Assembly: GCF_000006445.2 (NCBI RefSeq)
Contig: NC_006048.2
Coordinates: forward strand, 992,001 to 1,056,000
Direction of reading: 5' to 3'
From: Debaryomyces hansenii CBS767
Taxonomy: Eukaryota > Ascomycota > Pichiomycetes > Serinales > Debaryomycetaceae
Length of the DNA: 64,000 nt
Shown here: one piece after another, positions 40,726 through 50,991 of the stretch
How the letters are laid out: each line of letters begins with the position of its first letter
How positions within the stretch are numbered: the stretch's first letter is position 1
The notes under the pieces: generated by a model
Seen by the model: only the letters and a program-made list of their open reading frames with translations
What the model was told of the DNA's origin: nothing
The model's database searches: none
Translations under genes and position numbers: made by a program

Positions 40726-43074
40726 ATGTCGGACGAAGATAGCTTGGTTGCTACTAGATCCAGGCGTTCTAATGCTGGTTCGCGTCTTAAGCATTTGATT
40801 GAATTAGAAGAAAGAGCCAGCGATGTACAAGAATCTGTAAGTTCAATAATAAATGAAGAAGATGAAAATGTGAATTTATTATTTCAAGAAGACGAAGATG
40901 ACCAGGAGTTTTTTGAAGAAGATGAAGATGAAGATGAGGAGAATGAAGAAGAAGAAGAAGAAAGGGAAGGCCATGAGGAAGATAATATAGAGGAGGAAGA
41001 GGAAAATAAAAAAAGGTCTCATGAGTCTGACGATGAAGTAGAACAAGTTAATTCAGATGACGTTCTCTCGGACTCTGATATATCAATGTCAGATTCAGAC
41101 GAGAGTGAAGGGGAGAAAGAGCTTCAAAAACAAGAGAAGATGAAGCAGAAAAGAGTAAAAAAAAAACAAAGTCTCGTACCTACTATCAAACAGCCTAAGT
41201 TGGATGAAAAGCCAAAGGCCAAGAAACCAAAAGGATTAACTTCGTCTGATTCCTTATTACTATCGATGAGGAGATCTTCGTCGAGGTCAACTGCAGTAGA
41301 AAATAAGGAAGCATTAGTTCAAAAATTGAAAGAGAACGAAAAGCGGCGAGCCAATGTTGCGCCAATTGTCCGTGTAAAACACGTCGATTTGACTCAAGAA
41401 GAAAAGCTTGCGGAAGCAATAGAGACAGAAAAGGCTAATATATTATCATTGCAACAATTCAGGGATCAAGAAATAGTCAAAAAAGAAAGACAAAAACAAC
41501 TATTATTACTGCGGAAAGTGCAACTCAAGAATGTAATAAGAATGGTGAGTGATGAGAGACTTATAACTCCTTTGGACGAAATAAATGAAGATAGACACAT
41601 GCGTGAACTAATGAATATTAGGTCGAGGAAGAAACTTGGAAGAAAAAAGAAAGTTACAAATGACTCAGAAGTAAAACGACTTCCTGGAGAAGTTGATACT
41701 GAGTTGCCAATTGTAAAACAAGAATTGGAACAAAAGCGAATTCAAGAAGAAAGGGAATCTAAAAGTAACCAGATAGAGGAAACCGCTGAAACAACCGCTG
41801 TTAGCCAAAATGACGATAGTAATGAAGAAAATAAAAATATTGAAATTGATAATATCACACCTCCTAGTAAAGAGTCCTCGGAATTATCTGAGCAGGTTGA
41901 TGTGTCTAAGGAAGTTACCGGTGAAAGCATTTCTAATGAGGAAGTTGAAACTCAAACCATCACCGAAGATGATAAAAATGCCAACCCGAATATATCAAGA
42001 GAAGCTACAATCAAGGAGAATACAGCAAGTAATTCTAATCAAGCGTCAGAGAATGATGAAGTAATTGATAACGATTTGGATAACAACGATGAAAAATTAA
42101 CGGAGAATGATTCGGTCTCTAATAGTAAACCGAATGTCGATGCGCCTATAAAAGAAGAACAATCTTCAAACGATGATTTGATAAACGAAAGTTCAAAGGA
42201 GGACACAAATAAGCCTAAAGATGATGATGGAGAAACGCAAGCAGCTATTGATTCTATTGTCTCCGACGAGGAAAACTTGTTAAACAATAAAGGTGATGAG
42301 TCGAATGAAGTGAAGGAAGAGAAGAGAGTTAAATTTGCTGATGAATTAGAACAAGAACAAAGGGAGGGAACCGAACCTTATGATACAAATTATTCCCCGC
42401 TGGATGCCGAGTTTGAAATTATTCCGGAAACTTTTGAAGGACCACCGCAAAGGGTGGCCCGTAATACAATATATCTTATCGACTTTGAAGAGGATAAGGA
42501 TCCCAGCTATAAGCTCGATATTGCTAACATTAAAGCCATGTTATTTGGATCACAATCGCTTCTTCCAGCTTCCAGAAGATTTAAGGATTTGAAAACCATA
42601 CTAAGAATAGGCGAAGTGGAAAACCCTTATGCAACTGTAAAACAAGAAAAGGATGAATTATTTGAGCCGGTTTCAGAACTCACTGAAGATAATGCAATGT
42701 TCGATGAACTCAAAAGATTGCCTAAATTGGGTATTACCCAAGCTGTAGTAGAAGAAATCGAAGAAGACACTCAAGAGGAAAATGCCCCTATTGTATTAAA
42801 GACAGAAGCACCAACAGGTATTTACTTACCAAATGGAAACAAGAAGGTTTGTTTAATATCAGGCACGGAAGTTAAATATTTTGATCCCTCCAATGGTATA
42901 CCGTATAGCAGTGTCGAGACATACAGATTTTTGAAAACTATTGAACAGGGTAACGTTCCTTGGTACAGCATTGACGAAGTAGATAATGATAATGGACCCG
43001 TTGAGATATATCTTGGGTCTAGAGACGGTACCGAAAAACATGCAAAGGGAGTTCCTGAAGGTTTTGATAGCTAA
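40726..43074 (+). CDS. VPS72: SWR1-complex H2A.Z-binding subunit Swc2/Vps72 (YL1 family)
   Basis: This 782-residue protein matches the YL1 family. The N-terminal motif SLVATRSRRSNAGSRLKHLI is diagnostic and leads into a very acidic stretch (residues about 45-105, nearly all Asp and Glu) that binds H2A.Z-H2B dimers. A basic segment (KMKQKRVKKKQS) follows. A long acidic, low-complexity middle part (residues about 330-540) makes it close in length to S. cerevisiae Swc2 (795). The C-terminal YL1_C domain reads CLISGTEVKYFDPSNGIPYS and VETYRFLKTIEQG. The SWR1 complex exchanges H2A for H2A.Z at promoters. It is divergent from COQ3. Confidence 0.93.
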   Translation: MSDEDSLVATRSRRSNAGSRLKHLIELEERASDVQESVSSIINEEDENVNLLFQEDEDDQEFFEEDEDEDEENEEEEEEREGHEEDNIEEEEENKKRSHESDDEVEQVNSDDVLSDSDISMSDSDESEGEKELQKQEKMKQKRVKKKQSLVPTIKQPKLDEKPKAKKPKGLTSSDSLLLSMRRSSSRSTAVENKEALVQKLKENEKRRANVAPIVRVKHVDLTQEEKLAEAIETEKANILSLQQFRDQEIVKKERQKQLLLLRKVQLKNVIRMVSDERLITPLDEINEDRHMRELMNIRSRKKLGRKKKVTNDSEVKRLPGEVDTELPIVKQELEQKRIQEERESKSNQIEETAETTAVSQNDDSNEENKNIEIDNITPPSKESSELSEQVDVSKEVTGESISNEEVETQTITEDDKNANPNISREATIKENTASNSNQASENDEVIDNDLDNNDEKLTENDSVSNSKPNVDAPIKEEQSSNDDLINESSKEDTNKPKDDDGETQAAIDSIVSDEENLLNNKGDESNEVKEEKRVKFADELEQEQREGTEPYDTNYSPLDAEFEIIPETFEGPPQRVARNTIYLIDFEEDKDPSYKLDIANIKAMLFGSQSLLPASRRFKDLKTILRIGEVENPYATVKQEKDELFEPVSELTEDNAMFDELKRLPKLGITQAVVEEIEEDTQEENAPIVLKTEAPTGIYLPNGNKKVCLISGTEVKYFDPSNGIPYSSVETYRFLKTIEQGNVPWYSIDEVDNDNGPVEIYLGSRDGTEKHAKGVPEGFDS

Positions 43075-43148
43075 AGCATCTACAAATTTTGTACAAAGTC
43101 CAATTATTTCTTATATATATAAGTATGTAAAATATTCATGAACAATAT

Positions 43149-43655
43149 CTAAGTTGAATTATGCTGAACGTCCTTTTCGTGGGCATTAACTAAATCGCCT
43201 TGAAAGTTCATCAACTTTTCCTTTAAAATAGGAATGAAAAACTTTCTTATTTCTATTTTATAATTCTCTGAATCGATTTCAAAAATGTATTCATCTTCAT
43301 CTTGGTCGTGAACGAATTCAGGAACAACTATAGTACCTGTGAACGTCTCATCTTCGTTCTTGGTAACTCCATTGATCGAAAATTGTAATTTCATATCGTA
43401 GATACATAACGCCTTCCCTTTTCTTTGAGTAACATCACAATCTCCGGTAATAGAATCAACTTTGTCTAAAGAGATCTTCAACGAATCATTTTCAAAACAG
43501 GTATTTATTATTTCCTTTTGGAAATAATCTTTGGACCATGGAAGACAATTTTTATCTACCCAGTGCCTACATATGATGGTTAGTCCCTAGTCCCCCACTT
43601 TCTTAGCTTAAAAGTTCATGTATACATACCAGTTATTTGGGTTATGGACTACCAT
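43149..43655 (-). CDS. HCH1: Hsp90 co-chaperone Hch1 (Aha1 N-terminal domain only; spliced)
   Basis: The gene is complement(join(43149..43566, 43630..43655)) and gives 147 residues; S. cerevisiae Hch1 has 153. The 26-nt first exon encodes MVVHNPNNW, and splicing restores NPNNWHWVDKNCLPWSKDYF, the hallmark of Aha1/Hch1 N-domains. The donor GTATGT is at 43,629-43,624, a GACTAAC branch sits about 43,588-43,582, and the acceptor TAG ends at 43,567. The protein stops after the N-domain, before the second domain present in Aha1, so Hch1 is the better name. It binds the Hsp90 middle domain and stimulates ATPase activity. Beginning at the later in-frame codon at 43,481 would drop this essential segment. 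Confidence 0.92.
43567..43629 (-). other. HCH1 intron
   Basis: This 63-nt intron has donor GTATGT, branch GACTAAC and acceptor GTAG. It divides the Trp codon of the PNNWHW motif after its second base. Confidence 0.9.
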
Positions 43656-43957
43656 TTTCGATCACTTACACACAGCTACTCTGTTACTTAGAATAAAATC
43701 TTAGCGTTAGTATCAATATTGGATCTCGAAAGACGGTATAGATTTCCAGCATCTTCGAGGATGGTCAGGGCATCATAACCTCAAAAATATTCAAAAACAC
43801 TTTCCAGCAAGAATATAGAGGAAGTACAGGTGTTTTTATGCCGGCGTATATTTAATGGTGTAAAACATAGATAAAGGTTTAGGAAGAAAATAATGAATGG
43901 ATCGTATTGAAAGAATAAATTTGACAACCACCCAGTGGTTGTACAATGTTAGGACGT
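43656..43957. other. Intergenic region HCH1/PIR-like gene
   Basis: About 300 bases upstream of HCH1 and downstream of the PIR-like gene. No gene or clear motif was seen. Confidence 0.35.
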
Positions 43958-44434
43958 CTAGTCGCAATGTGGGTCGAGAACCTTCAAGTCAATGTCAGTA
44001 CCACCAGTACAGTCATTTCTTGCCAAGGAGTAAATGTCTGGTCCACTTGGACATGCCTTCCAGTCATTTGTGCCTTGGTAGGTCAAATGGTTGTCTTTAA
44101 TTTCGAAGCCGCAAGATGGTTGTTGCTCGCCCCATGGATCGACATTTCCGAACTCACCAGTATTTGGGTTGACATAGATACCACGACCGTCTTGATCAAC
44201 TAAGGATCCATCTTCTCTCAATGTTAAAGAAACATCGTTACCGTCATTTCCACCGACACAGAAGACATGAGGATGGCTGTCGACCTTCTTAATTGGGTCG
44301 CAGTCAAATTTAGTTTCAGAATTTGATGCCTCAATACCGAAATGTATGTCTTTGAAGTCTCCTCTGGCGACCGGAATTGCATTAGCAACTGAAGCTACTG
44401 TTAAAGCTAATAAGGATAATGTGCCGAATTTCAT
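43958..44434 (-). CDS. Secreted PIR-like cell-wall protein
   Basis: This is a 158-residue secreted protein. The signal peptide MKFGTLSLLALTVASVANA has a hydrophobic core and an AxA-type cleavage site. It is followed by PVAR, whose Arg could mark a short pro-region cleaved by a kexin-type protease (single Arg only, so weak). The mature part resembles the C-terminal domain of PIR wall mannoproteins: SLTLREDGSLVDQDGRGIYV, then CGFEIKDNHLTYQG and ACPSGPDIYSLA, with cysteines spaced for disulfides. The PIR repeat itself is absent, so this would be a repeat-less member. No GPI-anchor signal is present. It probably associates with the wall or medium. The gene name is unknown to me. Confidence 0.65.
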   Translation of the reverse strand: MKFGTLSLLALTVASVANAIPVARGDFKDIHFGIEASNSETKFDCDPIKKVDSHPHVFCVGGNDGNDVSLTLREDGSLVDQDGRGIYVNPNTGEFGNVDPWGEQQPSCGFEIKDNHLTYQGTNDWKACPSGPDIYSLARNDCTGGTDIDLKVLDPHCD

Positions 44435-44810
44435 TTTGTTGTTTAATATATTGTAATAGTTATATTTAATTATAAAATATCAATCTTATCAGAAGAATAT
44501 CTGTCTAGTATTTATACCTTTGGTATTTATAAAAATAGCTAAGGATATCATCGCTTTGAAGAACATCGTGGGTGAATTCCTATAGTATACGACTTATTAA
44601 TCTAATTAGGTCTAATTAAAGATTTTTTATTTACGCTACGGTATGCCCATTCTACCCCGAGTCCTTGTATTCTTCTTTAACTTCTAATGACCAAAACGGA
44701 TGCAAAAAGAAGCTTGAGGTTGCGAACGTAAATATTAATCGCACTAATAATAGAAGCATGCATATATAGATCATTAAATTCTACATTTTAAGTTATCTAT
44801 TTATAATTAT
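44435..44810. other. Promoter region of the PIR-like gene
   Basis: AT-rich sequence upstream of the secreted-protein gene, with TATTTATAAAAATA near 44,523-44,536 as a possible TATA box (about 95 bases before the start codon). No other gene is supported. Confidence 0.35.
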
Positions 44811-44933
44811 ATGTCTGATACCGTAATATTGGAGAAGGGTAAACCTATTTTATATAGGTTTCAAGACGGGTTTATACCAGTGGAACCAAAACTTGGCTTA
44901 GTGATTGAGGTATTATGTAAGAAATTTGAATAA
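44811..44933 (+). CDS. Possible small ORF, 40 codons
   Basis: An ATG-started frame encodes 40 residues beginning MSDTVILEKGKPILYRFQDG and ending in a charged EVLCKKFE. The composition is protein-like, with few Asn/Ile runs, and the upstream sequence is A/T-rich like a yeast leader. There is no other gene in this interval. It is too short to identify, and it could be a remnant of a longer gene. The stop lies 63 bases before the convergent transporter gene ends. Confidence 0.25.
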   Translation: MSDTVILEKGKPILYRFQDGFIPVEPKLGLVIEVLCKKFE

Positions 44934-44996
44934 GCTACAAAGCATTGAATTAATACGGCATCTATTATGAAGTTAATAATGATCAAGAAGTAAAGC

Positions 44997-46508
44997 TCAT
45001 GACCATGTAAAAGAACTCTTACTTCTTAAATATGGACCATACTTATATAGAATGAAGGGCACTGGAATCATAGCGCAAGCAATAAGGGCTAAGAAAGTTG
45101 TTGCCCACTGAATGCCCATACCTTCGTACATCTGTAATCCAAATAGCGGAAAGACACCTGACATGGTACATCTAATAAAGGTATTGGTAGCCATTGCAGA
45201 AGCAGCATATAATCTATAGGCATCAACAGTGTATGCGAATACACCGTTAAAAATTAATACTGTGCCCGCACCAAAAATGGAGGACCCTATAATGGGGCCA
45301 ATCCAGTGAAGGTGGGGGTATGAAGTCCATGCCATGATAAATAACCCGACTGGAATGAAAAATACACCAGCCATCAATGGAAGAAATTTGAATTCTGGCT
45401 TGTGAACTCCCCCATTCTTTTCTATGAGTCTTAAATATTGCTTATTAAAAAGGGAAGGTGATGCAAGTGAGGCAAGAGCCATTCCAATGATGAGACCTAG
45501 GAATGCCAACCCTTGTGATGCAAGCTTAAATTCAAATACTGTCTTGTAAATATATGGAAGTGCAATGAAAAACAAGTAGACAATAGCCAATGCGAACCCA
45601 GTGTAGAAACATAACGCTAACGTCATGTAATCCTTGAATATCAACAAGATGGGTTTCTTACATGACATTACAGTACTTTCAAACAAAGATGTTGGGTCTC
45701 TCTCTAATGGAGCATAAAACCTATTGTCGCCGGTTGTTTTCCTGAGTCTCGCGGCCTTCTTCTTTAATAGAACTGGTTGGTAGGTTTCAGGGACGAACAA
45801 GACTATCATTACGACTAACACCCCCGTCCATATCAACATTACATAGAATGTCCACCGGAAATACACACTCGAGTTAATAAACCCAGAAATAAGCGGCAGT
45901 ACGCCCGGTCCAACAAAAGGGGAGATGGTGTAAAGCAAAAGGGGCGTAGACATTTCATCCTTGGCAAAGATATCCGCCAAAGACCCAGCTGCTACACTCA
46001 TGAAAGCCGATCCAAAGAACCCAGACATATATCTTCCAAATAACATACTTCCTATGTTGGGACTAAATGCCGTGAGGCATTGAAATGCAAACGAAAATGA
46101 TAATGAAATAATGTATGTGATTTTCCGTCCATGAAACTCACTGATAGGTGACAAAAATATTCCTCCTAGCCCTAATCCAAACACATACAACGAAATTCCC
46201 AATGTGCTAACTTCATGACTTATGCCGAAATGCTCCATTATGTTGTCTGAGGCCATAGACCATGCTGCTGACGTACATGTCACACAGAACGACGTTACGG
46301 ATATGATTATTGCTATGATCCATTTATGTAACTTTGAAAGATTCCTCATGTCTTCTTTATCATCTCCATTTCCATCGAATACCACTTCAAACCTTGCATC
46401 GTCATTTTTTTCTCCATCGCTAGGTATTTGCGAACCTGAATCTCTTATTCCTGAATAAGATGACTCCCCACTGTCTCTTTTCAGACTGTTAGGTTCATTA
46501 TTTTCCAT
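44997..46508 (-). CDS. DHA1-family MFS drug/proton antiporter
   Basis: The protein has 503 residues. A hydrophilic N terminus (residues 1-62, Ser/Asp-rich) is followed by about 12 membrane helices. The first starts at KWIIAIIISVTSFCVTCTSA. The short loop SPISEFHGRKITYI matches motif A of the major facilitator superfamily, and YTISPFVGPGVLPLISGFI matches the motif C of drug:H+ antiporters. The central loop (residues about 255-290) is basic. The pattern fits the CAR1/YHK8/NAG-type branch of DHA1. Substrates cannot be read from the sequence. No transcription-factor gene is adjacent. Confidence 0.88.
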   Translation of the reverse strand: MENNEPNSLKRDSGESSYSGIRDSGSQIPSDGEKNDDARFEVVFDGNGDDKEDMRNLSKLHKWIIAIIISVTSFCVTCTSAAWSMASDNIMEHFGISHEVSTLGISLYVFGLGLGGIFLSPISEFHGRKITYIISLSFSFAFQCLTAFSPNIGSMLFGRYMSGFFGSAFMSVAAGSLADIFAKDEMSTPLLLYTISPFVGPGVLPLISGFINSSVYFRWTFYVMLIWTGVLVVMIVLFVPETYQPVLLKKKAARLRKTTGDNRFYAPLERDPTSLFESTVMSCKKPILLIFKDYMTLALCFYTGFALAIVYLFFIALPYIYKTVFEFKLASQGLAFLGLIIGMALASLASPSLFNKQYLRLIEKNGGVHKPEFKFLPLMAGVFFIPVGLFIMAWTSYPHLHWIGPIIGSSIFGAGTVLIFNGVFAYTVDAYRLYAASAMATNTFIRCTMSGVFPLFGLQMYEGMGIQWATTFLALIACAMIPVPFILYKYGPYLRSKSSFTWS

Positions 46509-47814
46509 GATTATTTCTAATAGAAGTGTGAGGTCTTGAAAACTATCTTCTTTAGAGGATTTGGATTAGTTATATAATAAAGAAATGCGCATCGTTTCGG
46601 GCCGTCCAAGTCGGGAGCTTAATTTTTCCCCCATATTTCTTGCCGAGATTAGTAAGGAAAATTGAAACAAAAAAGATAATGATGGCTGCTTCAGCCGTGT
46701 AAGCAGCTAGTTCAGGGTAGAGTAAATAAATGATATGACTGGTCGTTAGCAATGTGTCTTAGCATATTTTAGGTGGTTTTTGAAGGATTTCTTATAAAGG
46801 TAGGACTGTGTGATTTGATTTCTTTTTTACTAGGTGGAATAGGTGCAAAATACATGAGATTCCATGAACCATAAGCGTTTGGATTATCTTCGTATATTGT
46901 ATGATGCATATTTGTAGATATCGTAGCCAGCTATTCCATTGTAATTATAGACTATTAGACTATTAGCACATTGAATGTATTAAGGCTTCTGATCTGAGTA
47001 TGCGCACTGTGATTTAGACAATGGTGAAGACAGGAATGCTTGCATATCCGATGAGTATTAATGTTGATGGTGTTTCAATCCCCCTCTACAATTACCAAAT
47101 ATTAGAAGGACCTAGTTACTATATGACTCGTTTGTAGTTCTTTAGCCATTGAGAAACAGAAATAGGCAACTTTGGACACACAACGCATATTAATAATCCG
47201 TATTGGCAAAGCATTTAAAAGCGAGCCCCGCCAAAATGTGGATCCCATATTAGACCACTTTGGTAGAGATACTAAGGAAGAAGTCTATCCGATGAAATTT
47301 TCACTGCCAAAGCAATCTCGATAGTCAACAGGAAAAAGAGAATCTAATAGATGCGAATTTGTATGAGAACCCACGACTAATTTGCAAAGCAAATTAGCAT
47401 TTTTTCCTTTTCACGTATAGAGGGCAGTAGAAAATAACCACAGGACTGTTGTGAAATTTATTTGTATGTCGATATAAGCTCTGTATGTTGCCATAAGTAT
47501 TTTTGCATCTATACGTTAATATGAATGGTATAGATCAATGAACGGTGAAATATCAAACCTAAAAATTAGTTTGCTTGCCGATAAGCACACGTCGCATACC
47601 GAGTTCACAATCGTATATTTCATAGGTATAAACGTCAAACTATGTTAATTTGCCGTATGATTTATTGTCGTCGTTTGACAGGGATAGATAAGGATGAAAA
47701 GAATTTTGGCAGACTGGGACACGTGCACATTTTGAAATCACCATACGAGTAAACACGTCGAATTGGTTAAATTGTAGGTATATAGGTGTTTTTGAAGCAG
47801 AGCTAGCTTATATA
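46509..47814. other. 1.3-kb intergenic region
   Basis: Divergent region between the transporter and the Mpv17-family gene. It holds the 9-base-arm palindrome at 47,387-47,407, followed by a T-run. A 60-codon frame at 46,570-46,752 (minus) has no support. No tRNA or LTR was recognised. Confidence 0.4.
47387..47407. repeat. Perfect hairpin palindrome, 9-base arms, 3-base loop
   Basis: CTAATTTGC, AAA, GCAAATTAG, followed by CATTTTTTCC. The stem plus T-run looks like an intrinsic terminator, but such elements are not used by yeast Pol II. It could be a dimeric factor site or chance in AT-rich DNA. Confidence 0.5.
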
Positions 47815-48456
47815 ATGCCTGATATTGAGCCATCAAGCTTGAAGGAGGGAAAGTTATATCGGGATCTAGAAAAATCGGTATCAAGCTTAGATGAGACCAA
47901 TCCACCATTATATCCAGCACCAAAACCACTCAAGCGAAAGTTGATAATATATCTACTCATAGAGAGCACTATTTCCCTCTCGTTATACTATAACTATAAT
48001 CTGTTGATCAATATACACCCGCTTGTGGCACCAACATTACTTGGATCATCCACGGCAGCATTGGCACAGTCTATAAACCAATATTTTAATAAGAAATTGA
48101 ACTTTAGGAGGGTATGCAAGTTCGTAGTATGGGGGTCGATTAATGGATTTTTTACGGCTCTTTGGGTTGAATTGTTGATGAGCAAGTTCGACAAAACGTT
48201 GCATAGAATATTTGTGGACCAATTAGTCGGAGCACCTACTTTTCAAATGGTGTTCAATGTACTAAGTAGCTTGTGGGAGAACGGTGAAATCTCGGCCAGT
48301 ACAAGGCAGAAGTATATCAAATCTTTGAAGTACAGTTACTGTTACTGGCCTTTGTTTTCTATTGGTACATTTATATATATTCCCAAGAATATGATAGTAC
48401 CTGCAAATTGTTTGGCCAATTTGGTGTGGAACATCATACTAAGCAAGCTAAGTTAA
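47815..48456 (+). CDS. Mpv17/PMP22-family membrane protein
   Basis: The protein has 213 residues. After a hydrophilic N terminus of about 40 residues there are about four hydrophobic segments, including LVAPTLLGSSTAALAQSINQ and FVVWGSINGFFTALWVELLM. The C-terminal segment YWPLFSIGTFIYIP...ANCLANLVWNIILS matches the Mpv17 consensus, in which a W-P-x-x-Q/F-x-x-N/I-F segment precedes the last helix. Related yeast proteins are mitochondrial Sym1 and the uncharacterised YOR292C. Divergence from Sym1 (no typical N-terminal W-Y-L-L start) suggests the YOR292C-type or a lineage-specific branch. Location (mitochondrion or vacuole/peroxisome) is unresolved. Confidence 0.65.
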   Translation: MPDIEPSSLKEGKLYRDLEKSVSSLDETNPPLYPAPKPLKRKLIIYLLIESTISLSLYYNYNLLINIHPLVAPTLLGSSTAALAQSINQYFNKKLNFRRVCKFVVWGSINGFFTALWVELLMSKFDKTLHRIFVDQLVGAPTFQMVFNVLSSLWENGEISASTRQKYIKSLKYSYCYWPLFSIGTFIYIPKNMIVPANCLANLVWNIILSKLS

Positions 48457-48850
48457 TGTCCCAAATAGATTATTTACTTGTATAATTCAGAACACTTTAC
48501 CTTATTTAATTACTCTATATGTACTTTTAAATCATAGATTATCAATTTAAAGACGAACAGAACAGTAGATATTTGATACATTGCAGCCTTTGCTAAAAAC
48601 CGAAAGCAAAGAGGACTTATACCAATAAGTGGCCTTCTTGACGTTATTTTGTCTCATTAATGAAATGCTCAAGAAGTTTTGAGTATTGTATTAGGAATAT
48701 ATAGCACACATATTATGTATTGTATACTATTCTTTATTTTATGAAAATTCATAAATTCTGTTTAACTGCGAAAAATTATAAAATATTTCCATGAATGATA
48801 ATTTATTCAAAAGGTTACTGTTACGACATATTTATTACTTATAGAGTTCT
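48457..48850. other. Convergent intergenic region Mpv17-family/DBP9
   Basis: About 390 AT-rich bases with no gene or recognisable element. Confidence 0.35.
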
Positions 48851-50611
48851 TCATTTAGGTCTGAATGACTTCAAAGGATCTGGTTTTCTACCAGATGGCT
48901 TTCTTTTTCTATTTTTATGTACTTTATTCTTGTGAAATGGAACAAATCCGATCTTTTTGTGATCTGCTCTAGCACTTTCAGGAAGTAAATATTCTGGAAC
49001 TCTCTTCAAATGAGTTTGAACCCTAGTTGGGTGTAATTCTTTATCATGCCTTAATGATGCCAAATCTTGCGGATTCTCTTCGAAGAATCTCTTTAATTTG
49101 TCAGAGTTGACCAATTCATTCTTTAACTCTTTTATACGGGCTTCTCTAACAGCAGATTGCGTAACCGCTCTGAAAGCATCTTCAGCTCTATATCTAAATC
49201 CTTCAACTTGTTTCATATCAAATTGGTATGGTTTGATTTCAAAGCCGTTATTGGATTGTTGTCTAACAATACGACGCAAAACCTTTTCATCCTTTTTGGC
49301 AGTGGATAATGATGCAGTTTTATGTTTACCAAATTCGTTAAGTGGTAAAACAAAAGATAAAGCCATTCCTGATTTACCAGCTCTTGCTGTTCTTCCGACT
49401 CTATGTATATAAGACTTAGAAGAAGTAGGCAAATCAAAATTCAAAACACAGGCCACATTACGGAAATCGACACCTCTTGATACACCATATTCTTTATCTT
49501 TCTTTTGATTTGGTTTCTTTGTATTTTTGGATGTCTTTCCATCATTTTCTTCATTCTTGTTTTCTTCTATTTCCTCTCCTTCATCCTTTTCATCTTCCTG
49601 TATAGTAAAGTCATTAGTTTCGTCAGTAGCAATAAGCAAGTTGTAAACGTTCTTATTATATTGCTCAACAATGTTTAACCTCGAATTAATTGGCAATTCA
49701 CTATTTAAAATACAGCATCTAACTCCGAATTGTTCCAAAAATAATTTAAGACGGTAACCTCTATCTATATTGTTTACGAATACTAAAGTTTTCCCCTTAA
49801 TTAAATTTAACTTGAAAATAACGTAGGTTAATAAAAACTTATCGAATTCAGTGGTTTTGGCATAATATTGAACCAAATTATTTTGGTTGGAATCTTCATC
49901 GTTAAGCTTTAAAATAGCTGGCCTAGAACAAAACTTGGATTTGATGTCATTTAAATCATCGTTTATGGTGGCCGACATTAAAAATGTTTGTAAATTCTTT
50001 TTAATTGGCAAATAGGATTCAAGTTTTTGCAAGTCTTCTAAATAACCATATGACAATACCAAATCAACTTCATCAATAGTCAAGTTTTTCACAGTTGACA
50101 AGTTGATTAAATTCGAATTTACGTTCTTTTCGAGAATTTGAATCAATTTAGCAGGCGTAGATACTATTATTTCCGGCTTGTTTATTAATAACGAATTGAT
50201 AACTTGATCTGATAAGTTTGACGATATGTTAATTAGCCTGATTTTACTGTTGCAGAATATTAATAGTTTTTCCAAAAATTGACTGACTTGATTTGATAAT
50301 TCTCTAGTTGGAACAAGTATAATACTTTTAATTTCTCTTTCAGTCGATTCGTCTTGCAACAAATTCTGAATAATAGGGATACTATACGCAGCTGTCTTAC
50401 CCGAACCAGTAGAAGCTTTAGCAATTATGTCTCTTTTTTCCTCTATGGCCAAGGGAATGGCACTTGATTGAATTAATGTTGGATTTTCAAACCCTAATTG
50501 GTCAATAGCTTGTAATAAACGAGCATCTAAACCGAATGATTCCCAAGTTGTTGAGTCATCAACATAGGCCGCGGCAGCAGCAGCCGTTAGGTTCTTTTTA
50601 TCTTGTCCCAT
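48851..50611 (-). CDS. DBP9: DEAD-box RNA helicase Dbp9 (60S ribosome assembly)
   Basis: The protein has 586 residues; S. cerevisiae Dbp9 has 594. Motifs in order: the Q motif ([14 protein letters not shown]), [12 protein letters not shown] (Walker A), [13 protein letters not shown] in place of DEAD (as in Dbp9 generally), SAT in FLMSATIND, and [10 protein letters not shown] (motif VI). A highly acidic/basic insertion (residues about 335-375) lies between the ATDET segment and [20 protein letters not shown]. The C-terminal tail is very basic ([18 protein letters not shown]). Dbp9 works in early nucleolar pre-60S particles with Dbp6, linking it to URB2 in this window. The promoter has PAC/RRPE-like elements. 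Confidence 0.95.
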   Translation of the reverse strand: MGQDKKNLTAAAAAAYVDDSTTWESFGLDARLLQAIDQLGFENPTLIQSSAIPLAIEEKRDIIAKASTGSGKTAAYSIPIIQNLLQDESTEREIKSIILVPTRELSNQVSQFLEKLLIFCNSKIRLINISSNLSDQVINSLLINKPEIIVSTPAKLIQILEKNVNSNLINLSTVKNLTIDEVDLVLSYGYLEDLQKLESYLPIKKNLQTFLMSATINDDLNDIKSKFCSRPAILKLNDEDSNQNNLVQYYAKTTEFDKFLLTYVIFKLNLIKGKTLVFVNNIDRGYRLKLFLEQFGVRCCILNSELPINSRLNIVEQYNKNVYNLLIATDETNDFTIQEDEKDEGEEIEENKNEENDGKTSKNTKKPNQKKDKEYGVSRGVDFRNVACVLNFDLPTSSKSYIHRVGRTARAGKSGMALSFVLPLNEFGKHKTASLSTAKKDEKVLRRIVRQQSNNGFEIKPYQFDMKQVEGFRYRAEDAFRAVTQSAVREARIKELKNELVNSDKLKRFFEENPQDLASLRHDKELHPTRVQTHLKRVPEYLLPESARADHKKIGFVPFHKNKVHKNRKRKPSGRKPDPLKSFRPK

Positions 50612-50665
50612 CTACTACTATAACGTTCTTTAAAGTTTGAAGAAGAGCTGCTAGCATTAGTAGAC

Positions 50666-50685
50666 CTCATCTGAATTTTTTTTTG
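50666..50685 (-). promoter_or_regulatory. PAC/RRPE-like elements upstream of DBP9
   Basis: On the minus strand, AAAAAAAAATTCA is directly followed by GATGAG (50,666-50,671), about 55-75 bases from the start codon. The pair is the same as seen upstream of URB2 and SNU13. Confidence 0.45.
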
Positions 50686-50918
50686 TAGCTTCTTGGTCCT
50701 CATTGCGTGCGGCTTTTATTGATACGATGGATTTTAGTTCACTAAATCCCAGTTCCATTTTATACATGCCCTACCTAAATTGTCTTATAAACCTTGTGAA
50801 ATTAGCTACTACATAAGTGATCGTCTAATAGTATAGTGTCACTTGAATATTATAAATAGGATGGGTTTAAGTAAAATATAACAACTATTTGTTCTCTAAA
50901 ATTAATTCAGTATAAAAA

Positions 50919-50991
50919 GGGCGTGTGGCGTAGTTGGTAGCGCGTCTGCCTTGCAAGCAGAAGGTCACTGGTTCGATTCCTGTCTCGTCCA
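50919..50991 (+). tRNA. tRNA-Ala(UGC)
   Basis: This 73-base cloverleaf begins GGGCGTGTGGCGTAG and ends CTCGTCCA. The D-arm includes GTAGTTGGTAGC. The anticodon stem-loop is CTGC-CTTGCAA-GCAG, with anticodon TGC for alanine. The T-arm is CTGG-TTCGATT-CCTG. G3-T70, the usual alanine identity pair, is present. A T7 run follows directly as Pol III terminator. There is no intron. Confidence 0.95.

Noticed and set aside
46570..46752. 60-codon hydrophobic frame upstream of the MFS gene
   Set aside because: It lies in the promoter region of the transporter, and its composition is what AT-rich DNA gives by chance.
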